Shown here in pieces: positions 58,205 to 64,000 of a DNA stretch of 64,000 nt. The stretch's first letter is position 1, and every line of letters starts with the position of its first letter. The stretch covers positions 20,516,309 to 20,580,308 of the forward strand of contig OW203766.1 of assembly GCA_934045905.1 (NCBI GenBank). The letters are read 5' to 3'. The stretch is from Leuctra nigra. Lineage: Eukaryota > Arthropoda > Insecta > Plecoptera > Leuctridae. A model generated the notes under the pieces. It ran no database searches and was not told the origin of the DNA. It was given only the letters and a program-made list of their open reading frames with translations. Both the position numbers and the translations under genes were made by a program.

Positions 58205-59051
58205 CAGGCGCGTAGGAATAGGGGGGCAAAGGGGGGAACGGACCCCCCCCCCCCCTGTCTGGAGCTTGCCCCCCCCCCCTGCTAGAGATCCTGAACACAT
58301 CCAGATATTCACAAATGTTGATTAAGTGTTGCACAGAATGCACAGATTTGCTCCATTATGAGGTTGAATTCTCAAAATTGTCCCAAGTTTTGCAAAACTA
58401 ATTGAACAGAGGTATTATCCAATGAGACAACTCATTTACTCATTTTGTCCAACATGATCATCCTCATGAATCAAATATAATAATTAATTACACGTTAAAC
58501 TAATAGATTCCAAAACACATACAGATTTTTCTTATTGATTGCTTATTGCTGTTGCTCTTGCAACCTTTTTCAAAGTCGATTCCAAAATCAATTCATAATC
58601 AATTCTCTTTAACTAGAATTCAAGTATTTCCCTGCGGGGCCATTTAGGATTTTGTCAAATAACAAAATTTTATTTTGTCTCTTGTATCCCCAAGAATATT
58701 GCATATAGGACACACATTTTAAATTTCTTTAAAAAAGATGCCAAAAAGCGTCGAATTCGATTTTTTTTTTATCAAGATGTAAAAAAAATGCCCTGCGGGG
58801 CCATTGGGAATTCTATAAAAACAAGTTTTCTTAAGTTCCCACATAATATTGCATATCACGCATTTTACATTTCTTTGAGAAGAATAGCTTAAAATTCGAT
58901 TATTTTGTATCAAAAATTCAAAAAAGGCCCTGCGGGGCTAACTGGAGGCGAGTCCCCCAGACCCCTTGTAGCAGTGAACTACCTTTTCCTGACATCCATC
59001 GATCCCCTATAATTTTGACCCCCCTGTCAAAATAAAGTTCCTACGCGCCTG
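58205..59051. mobile_element. Non-autonomous hAT-like element
   Basis: Terminal inverted repeats CAGGCGCGTAGGAA (58205-58218) and TTCCTACGCGCCTG (59038-59051) bound 847 bp. The flanking 8-mers are GTACCAAC (58197-58204) and GTAACAAC (59052-59059), a target duplication with one mismatch. The CAGG start and 8-bp duplication fit the hAT superfamily. Inside are C/G runs near the left end and three copies of CCCTGCGGGG (about 58630, 58790 and 58927) in a 140-160 bp repeated unit. No transposase. Confidence 0.8.
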
Positions 59052-59059
59052 GTAACAAC

Positions 59060-60743
59060 TAGTCAGGAATAAGTCACCGGTCTGACGGTCTGTAACAATG
59101 CTTCCACACACAATGTCTCCCGCATGGGCCATGGACTGACGTCACATTTACACACTCTATACTAACCAGAGCAAGAAGTGTTGTTTTGGACTATGAGCGT
59201 AGGTACAAACTTTGAATAAATCAAAATCAATGCTGTTTTGAGACAAATTACTTTTTTAGTATTTTTCAAAATTCATAGCTCCATAAATATTGGCATTTCC
59301 TTTTTTATAGAAAAAATTGTTATTTTAACGAATTATTTACTGAAAAAATACTAACATTGAAAATGTATTTAATATGCAGTTTGTTATTTTATTGTGGGTT
59401 CCTACTCTATGATCTTCACCACTAATTCCCCCTAAAAAATGAGTTGAAATTTTAAGGAGGAAGGGTTAAGAGGATAATTTGGTCTTTAAATTAAAAAAAA
59501 TATAAACACAAATCTTCAATAAGAAATTCTCTTTATTAACGAAATTGCTCCTAAGATTATTTTCTTATGTAGTAGGTATGATCTACGAATAGTTCTTGTT
59601 CCGATTGTTACATTAAGAGAGTCTATTACACTAAAATGTAGGTAGATTAATAGTATTATGTTGAAGAAAATGTTAATATGTGCTGTCATTTACTACACGG
59701 CTATTAGGTACGATCAAATAATACATGCATTTAAACATGAAACGAAAACACATTCTGTATAATAAGTAACGGATTCCAACCAATTCCAGTGATCTCAGGA
59801 GCACCAGTCTTGTGTCAATCTTAACATTAACTACAGATAAGAAGAAAGTTTACCTATGATTGATCAATGTGCTAGCACTAGTTGACAAATGACAGTACTT
59901 GCTGGCATTAAAACACTTTACTTTTAATAAACCAGCCAGTCACTTTGCTGGTTCAACATTTAATAGGTAATTCATCAACATTATTTTTATCTTAACTATT
60001 TTCTTTTCTTCGTACTATACCTAGATATTTACTTTCATAAGAAAGATATTTATTGTACCAAACAAAATCACAGTAAGTCTACGGTGCATGAAGATGTAAT
60101 ATTTTACATGCCGATGAATGATCGACAGTTACATGCTAAAGAGAATTTTTAGTAGCACATCTCAAATATGACGCGCAATAATATTAAAAATACACTAATC
60201 ATTAGTTACTTTCCCAATGATTGGTTTGCATCAACAACATTATGTTCATTTTTACAATATTGACAATTTCATTTCAAAATGCATATAAACATAGAGCATA
60301 AATGCCAAAAGTAACTAGAACTACATACACATAAAACAAAGTGTGTTTAACAATTCAATCTATGCATGTTATGTAAGGGAAAAGCGAAGCAATCAAATAA
60401 AAATATTTTCTCTGTTCAAAATCTAACCATCTGTACTAGGTATGCTTCAGAAACCGATTCTAGGTATATGACAAGAAACTGCAAATTAGGTATGGATCTC
60501 ATTCGATTATAAAATAAAATACTTTTAAATAAAATAAAAATATTATAGTGAACATTGGCATGTATGTAATCTACTTTGAATCTTAGACATAGGTTTAACA
60601 TACAATACATTTGTAGGAATAAAGTGATGTACAGAAGTAAAAAAAATATAATACATAGGACAAGATACAAAAAAATTAAAATGTACAAAATGCACAAATG
60701 GAGGTGGTTGATATACAAGTCGAAGTACGTAACGGGACGCAGC
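59060..60743. other. 3' flank of the trithorax-like gene
   Basis: AT-rich DNA below the stop codon of the - strand gene, expected to hold its 3' UTR. Complements of AATAAA (TTTATT) occur at 60049-60054 and 59532-59537; the first would give a 3' UTR of about 0.7 kb. This is positional inference. No other gene seen. Confidence 0.4.
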
Positions 60744-60917
60744 TCAGTTAAGATGTTTACGACATCTTCGAGAGCCGCAAGTGCACGGGATCTTGACGTC
60801 TTCGAATGGGAACTTATAGTCGTAGGTAAGCTCCTCCCCTTTCGGGATTCGACGCAGAGCGAAGATGAGAATGTGTTTCTTGCCAAGGATGTCGACGACC
60901 TTGGAGTAGCAGTTGGG
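60744..60917 (-). CDS. trx: Trithorax/KMT2-type histone methyltransferase, last exon (end of SET and post-SET)
   Basis: 57 codons plus stop, after the acceptor TCTTCTCAG, with phase 0 matching the upstream exon. It continues the SET domain with PNCYSKV (completing the NHSCxPN motif that binds S-adenosylmethionine), HILIFALRRI, and ELTYDYKFPFED with the catalytic tyrosine. It ends with the post-SET zinc cysteines in CTCGSRRCRKHLN, the usual C-terminus of the MLL/Trx family. The enzyme methylates histone H3 lysine 4 in a WDR5-containing complex and keeps developmental genes active. All key residues are present. Confidence 0.95.
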   Translation of the reverse strand, partial: PNCYSKVVDILGKKHILIFALRRIPKGEELTYDYKFPFEDVKIPCTCGSRRCRKHLN

Positions 60918-61169
60918 CTGAGAAGAAAGCACACTATTAGAACATGTGTATGAAAATATTAAGTTATATAGGATGGCAGATATCTTATTGCATTAATGTT
61001 CCTAGAGTAGACAGGATGCAACAAAATTATTTGAATAATTACTAGTACTACAAATTACAAAACACCAGGTACAAAATAATTGTATTATTGTTTGATAATG
61101 ATGGAAAATTTAGTGAATCTCTCACTTAGGGATGGTGTTTTGGAGGTAACCTGCGAAATAAAAACGCGC

Positions 61170-61241
61170 ACCCCGACTGGGAATGGAACCCAGATCCTTC
61201 GGGTTTCCGGCCCTATGCTTTAGCCATTAAGCTATCGGGAC
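61170..61241 (-). tRNA. tRNA-like unit 1 (probable pseudo-tRNA)
   Basis: 72 bases on the - strand fold as a tRNA: GTCCCGA pairs with TCGGGGT (seven pairs, two wobbles), D arm GCTT/AAGC, T arm CTGGG/CCCAG. The anticodon arm has one mismatch and its loop CCGGAAA has C instead of the invariant T at position 33, giving a nominal GGA. The variable loop is short, unlike a real tRNA-Ser. This copy has TTCCATT where the others have TTCGATT in the T loop, damaging the B box. Confidence 0.5.
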
Positions 61242-61475
61242 GCATTCTTAATCAGCAGGTTGGGTTGCCATACAACTCTTGCGAGTCCGAGTATCTGACC
61301 TATACACGAAGACTGAAGCACTTCGACTTCATTTGACAACGTGAATACATCTCTCTCGAATGGCTATGCTCAAACTTCTGAGCTACGAGTGGATTGTTTG
61401 ATAATGATGGAAAATTTAGTGAATCTCTCACTTAGGGATGGTGTTTTGGAGGTAACCTGCGAAATAAAAACGCGC

Positions 61476-61547
61476 ACCCCGACTGGGAATCGAACCCAGA
61501 TCCTTCGGGTTTCCGGCCCTATGCTTTAGCCATTAAGCTATCGGGAC
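61476..61547 (-). tRNA. tRNA-like unit 2 (probable pseudo-tRNA)
   Basis: Same fold as the first unit with an intact T loop and a perfect B box (GGTTCGATTCC). The A box TAGCTTAATGGC is also good, so RNA polymerase III could transcribe it. Nominal anticodon GGA in an abnormal loop. Confidence 0.5.
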
Positions 61548-61781
61548 GCATTCTTAATCAGCAGGTTGGGTTGCCATACAACTCTTGCGAGTCCGAGTAT
61601 CTGACCTATACACGAAGACTGAAGCACTTCGACTTCATTTGACAACGTGAATACATCTCTCTCGAATAGCTATGCTCAAACTTCTGAGCTACGAGTGGAT
61701 TGTTTGATAATGATGGAAAATTGAGTGAATCTCTCACTTAGGGATGGTGTTTTGGAGGTAACCTGGGAAATAAAAACGCGC

Positions 61782-61853
61782 ACCCCGACTGGGAATCGAA
61801 CCCAGATCCTTCGGGTTTCCGGCCCTATGCTTTAGCCATTAAGCTATCGGGAC
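61782..61853 (-). tRNA. tRNA-like unit 3 (probable pseudo-tRNA)
   Basis: Same fold and boxes as unit 2. Flanking sequence of this unit has small differences (GGGAAATAAAAAC before it, CAGTTTGGG after it on the + strand). Confidence 0.5.
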
Positions 61854-62087
61854 GCATTCTTAATCAGCAGTTTGGGTTGCCATACAACTCTTGTGAGTCC
61901 GAGTATCTGACCTATACACGAAGACTGAAGCACTTCGACTTCATTTGACAACGTGAATACATCTCTCTCGAATGGCTATGCTCAAACTTCTGAGCTACGA
62001 GTGGATTGTTTGATAATGATGGAAAATTTAGTGAATCTCTCACTTAGGGATGGTGTTTTGGAGGTAACCTGCGAAATAAAAACGCGC

Positions 62088-62159
62088 ACCCCGACTGGGA
62101 ATCGAACCCAGATCCTTCGGGTTTCCGGCCCTATGCTTTAGCCATTAAGCTATCGGGAC
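62088..62159 (-). tRNA. tRNA-like unit 4 (probable pseudo-tRNA)
   Basis: Identical in the 72-bp core to unit 2; intact A and B boxes; same abnormal anticodon loop. Confidence 0.5.
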
Positions 62160-62393
62160 GCATTCTTAATCAGCAGGTTGGGTTGCCATACAACTCTTGC
62201 GAGTCCGAGTATCTGACCTATACACGAAGACTGAAGCACTTCGACTTCATTTGACAACGTGAATACATCTCTCTCGAATAGCTATGCTCAAACTTCTGAG
62301 CTACGAGTGGATTGTTTGATAATGATGGAAAATTGAGTGAATCTCTCACTTAGGGATGGTGTTTTGGAGGTAACCTGCGAAATAAAAACGCGC

Positions 62394-62465
62394 ACCCCGA
62401 CTGGGAATCGAACCCAGATCCTTCGGGTTTCCGGCCCTATGCTTTAGCCATTAAGCTATCGGGAC
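62394..62465 (-). tRNA. tRNA-like unit 5 (probable pseudo-tRNA)
   Basis: Identical in the 72-bp core to unit 2; intact A and B boxes. Confidence 0.5.
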
Positions 62466-62699
62466 GCATTCTTAATCAGCAGGTTGGGTTGCCATACAAC
62501 TCTTGCGAGTCCGAGTATCTGACCTATACACGAAGACTGAAGCACTTCGACTTCATTTGACAACGTGAATACATCTCTCTCGAATGGCTATGCTCAAACT
62601 TCTGAGCTACGAGTGGATTGTTTGATAATGATGGAAAATTTAGTGAATCTCTCACTTAGGGATGGTGTTTTGGAGGTAACCTGCGAAATAAAAACGCGC

Positions 62700-62771
62700 A
62701 CCCCGACTGGGAATCGAACCCAGATCCTTCGGGTTTCCGGCCCTATGCTTTAGCCATTAAGCTATCGGGAC
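62700..62771 (-). tRNA. tRNA-like unit 6 (probable pseudo-tRNA)
   Basis: Identical in the 72-bp core to unit 2. It is the first unit in the direction of trithorax transcription. The array begins 55 bases before it, at 62826. Confidence 0.5.
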
Positions 62772-62954
62772 GCATTCTTAATCAGCAGGTTGGGTTGCCA
62801 TACAACTCTTGCGAGTCCGAGTATCATTGTATTATTGTTGTTCTCTTCTAATAGCAACAATATAATCTCCATGCCAACGGCCTTTAAAACCAATGGAGCA
62901 GTACCTAGATACTACCTATTTCTAGTCCTTGACTCGCACTATTCATTTAATTTT

Positions 62955-63222
62955 TGGCATTTTCCACTGGCTGCTCTGGGCTGCACCAGGACCCTTACCT
63001 AATATCGCAAAATGTTGGTGGTACGATGGTTATGAGTTCAAGGTCAGTGCTACTACGGGTATTAAGATAGGTAGCACCGTGCTAACTAGCACAGTCCTAC
63101 CATTTCGCGATATTAGGTAAGGGTCCAGGGTTGCACTGAAATGACGTCACCATACAACATTCAATGCAAATTTCAAACAGAGCAAAACTAGTGCAGCCCA
63201 GTGCAGCCAGTGGAAAACGCCA
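62955..63222. mobile_element. Foldback MITE in the trithorax SET intron
   Basis: Left end TGGCATTTTCCACTGGCTGC is matched in reverse complement by GCAGCCAGTGGAAAACGCCA at the right end. Inner arms pair too: GGACCCTTACCTAATATCGC against GCGATATTAGGTAAGGGTCC. The arms contain small indels and the loop (about 63020-63095) is unrelated. 268 bp, no ORF. No clear target duplication. Confidence 0.8.
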
Positions 63223-63441
63223 TTTCTCAACTTATATAGAAAAATATAGAGTGAATTGCTGAAGTAGTAGGTATCTACTTGTATGTTTTTATAGTAGTCT
63301 ACGCTGAGATAGAAATTTAAAAATAAATATTAATATTGCACTCTGCTTGGAGTTAAGCACACTTGGAAAAAAAGAAAATAAATAAATAAAAATAAATAAA
63401 TAAAAATAAATAAATAAAGAGAGTTGGAAACTGATTCTTAC

Positions 63442-64000
63442 CTCACAAGAGTGGTTGATGAATCTGGCCGCATTTCCTCTCATCGTGGCATCGACAACCA
63501 GCTGATCGTCGATCCTGAACATGTAGCAGCCGATGTCCTTGCGGTCGTACAGCTTCTCCCGATAGTCCGTGAGAGTGGACCTGATCACTTCGCCCGCATA
63601 CTCCACCACCATCTCACCGGACTCGATGTCTCGCAGGCAGAACAGCCCTCGGCCGTGGATGTGCGACCGGTACACCCCCACCGCCTCCTTCGACGTCTCC
63701 TTCAGATGTCTGAACCTCATCGCCATCGGCAAGTTTGAACTGGTCGCTCGACGATTGTTCCCGCTGACGGTGTCCTCCGACATGGCGACTAGTTTCGGAG
63801 GCTTGCGATGTCGCGATGCCAGCCAGCTGAACAGATCGTACGGAGAACGATCGATAAACGGCTCCGTTCGACCGCATCCTGATGGGTTCTCAATGGGGGC
63901 TGTCTCCGGGTCCTCATCGTTAGGTCGAGTGAGTCGGTGGTAGCGAGGCTTGTAGTTCACGCATCGGTTCACGCCGGTCAGTTGTTCTGTGAGGTATCGG
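63442..64000 (-). CDS. trx: Trithorax/KMT2-type histone methyltransferase, FYRC end to SET (partial, runs off window)
   Basis: Open from the window edge to the donor GAG|GTAAGA, 186 codons. It begins RYLTEQLTGVNRCVNYKPRY, the end of an FYRC domain. It continues with NPSGCGRTEPF, where GCGRTE sits at the place of the WDR5-interacting Win motif, then DLFSWLASRHRKPPK and the pre-SET linker. LPMAMRFRHLKETSKEAVGV leads into SET: HGRGLFC, MVVEYAGEVIR, YMFRIDD, and GNAARFINHSCE with the cofactor-binding NHSC. The order FYRC-Win-SET is specific to the MLL1/2-Trx group, not Set1 or MLL3/4. The protein is nuclear and deposits H3K4 methylation. The reading frame is intact and GC-richer than the intron. 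Upstream exons are outside the window. Confidence 0.95.

Larger units (their letters stand above)
61093..62826 (-). repeat. 306-bp tandem array with a tRNA-like sequence in each unit
   Basis: About 5.7 units of 306 bp, nearly identical. Units alternate between two forms (AATGGCTATG with AAATTTAGTG, and AATAGCTATG with AAATTGAGTG), so the real repeat is a 612-bp dimer. Each unit has a 72-bp tRNA-like cloverleaf on the - strand, the sense strand of the host intron. The array is flanked by the direct repeat TTGTATTATTGTT at 61080-61092 and 62827-62839, as after insertion with target duplication. Open frames of 62 codons inside are by-products. Confidence 0.92.
60918..63441 (-). other. Intron splitting the SET domain, 2.5 kb
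   Basis: Donor GAG|GTAAGA at 63441 and acceptor TTCTCAG at 60918, so the intron falls between Glu and Pro of the NHSCEPN motif. Most of it is occupied by a tRNA-like tandem array (61093-62826) and a foldback MITE (62955-63222). An AATAAATAAA-type low-complexity stretch lies at 63375-63420 on the + strand, next to the donor. Confidence 0.85.

Noticed and set aside
60416..60953. 172-codon - strand frame and 125-codon + strand frame over the last trithorax exon
   Set aside because: Both are out of frame with the conserved SET/post-SET reading, which is in phase with the upstream exon through consensus splice sites.
61341..62753. Three identical 62-codon frames
   Set aside because: They repeat with the 612-bp period of the tRNA-like array and run across the tRNA fold, so they are by-products of the repeat.
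63424..63943. + strand frames of 104 and 124 codons
   Set aside because: Antisense shadows of the trithorax SET exon.

Overview
The window looks like AT-rich nuclear DNA from an insect. It holds spliced exons, 5S- and tRNA-derived SINEs, a CR1/L2-like non-LTR retrotransposon, hAT-like and foldback elements, and a trithorax-type gene. A hemipteran is my best guess, but that is inference. Two conserved genes are only partly inside the window and they converge. A dysfusion/NPAS4-type bHLH-PAS transcription factor runs on the + strand (exons at 13142-13248, 13639-13792 and 17229-18337). The last two exons of a trithorax/KMT2A-type histone H3K4 methyltransferase lie on the - strand (64000-63442 and 60917-60744). 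Between and around them I see no other recognisable host gene; that DNA is intronic or intergenic and full of repeats.

Layout. 1-4757: an LTR retrotransposon in + orientation whose 5' LTR is cut by the window edge. Its LTRs look identical. It has a tRNA-Lys-type primer site and two ORFs (82 aa and a 640-aa glutamate-rich protein), but no protease, RT or integrase. 4758-11904: repeat-rich DNA without a recognised exon. 11905-13248: fifteen 82-bp tandem units, each a copy of the 3' splice site plus the first 50 nt of a PAS-B exon, directly followed by the genuine exon. 13249-18408: the rest of the visible dysfusion-like gene. 18409-25503: no gene seen. 25504-29046: a 5'-truncated non-LTR retrotransposon with the ORF1 C-terminus and an intact endonuclease-RT ORF2. 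29047-55130: gene-poor DNA with SINE pieces, two foldback elements and simple repeats. 55130-59059: a repeat cluster made of a minisatellite carrying ETS-CRE composite sites, a 5S-derived SINE, a 1.1-kb foldback element and a hAT-like element with 8-bp target duplications. 59060-64000: trithorax 3' flank, last exon, an intron with six 306-bp tRNA-like units and a foldback MITE, and the SET exon.

The most unusual structure is the array at 11905-13134. It is a serial duplication of a splice acceptor and exon start inside a developmental transcription factor gene, and it places fifteen decoy acceptors ahead of the real one. Every decoy, if read on in frame, reaches a stop codon, so splice-site choice here should decide whether a full PAS-B domain is made. 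Also notable are the pol-less LTR element with a long intact acidic ORF, the tRNA-like array in the trithorax SET intron flanked by 13-bp direct repeats, a 13-bp motif (GGTGGAGGTGCCG) recurring nine times in both orientations, and the ETS-CRE repeat. All calls were made by reading the sequence, without database searches.
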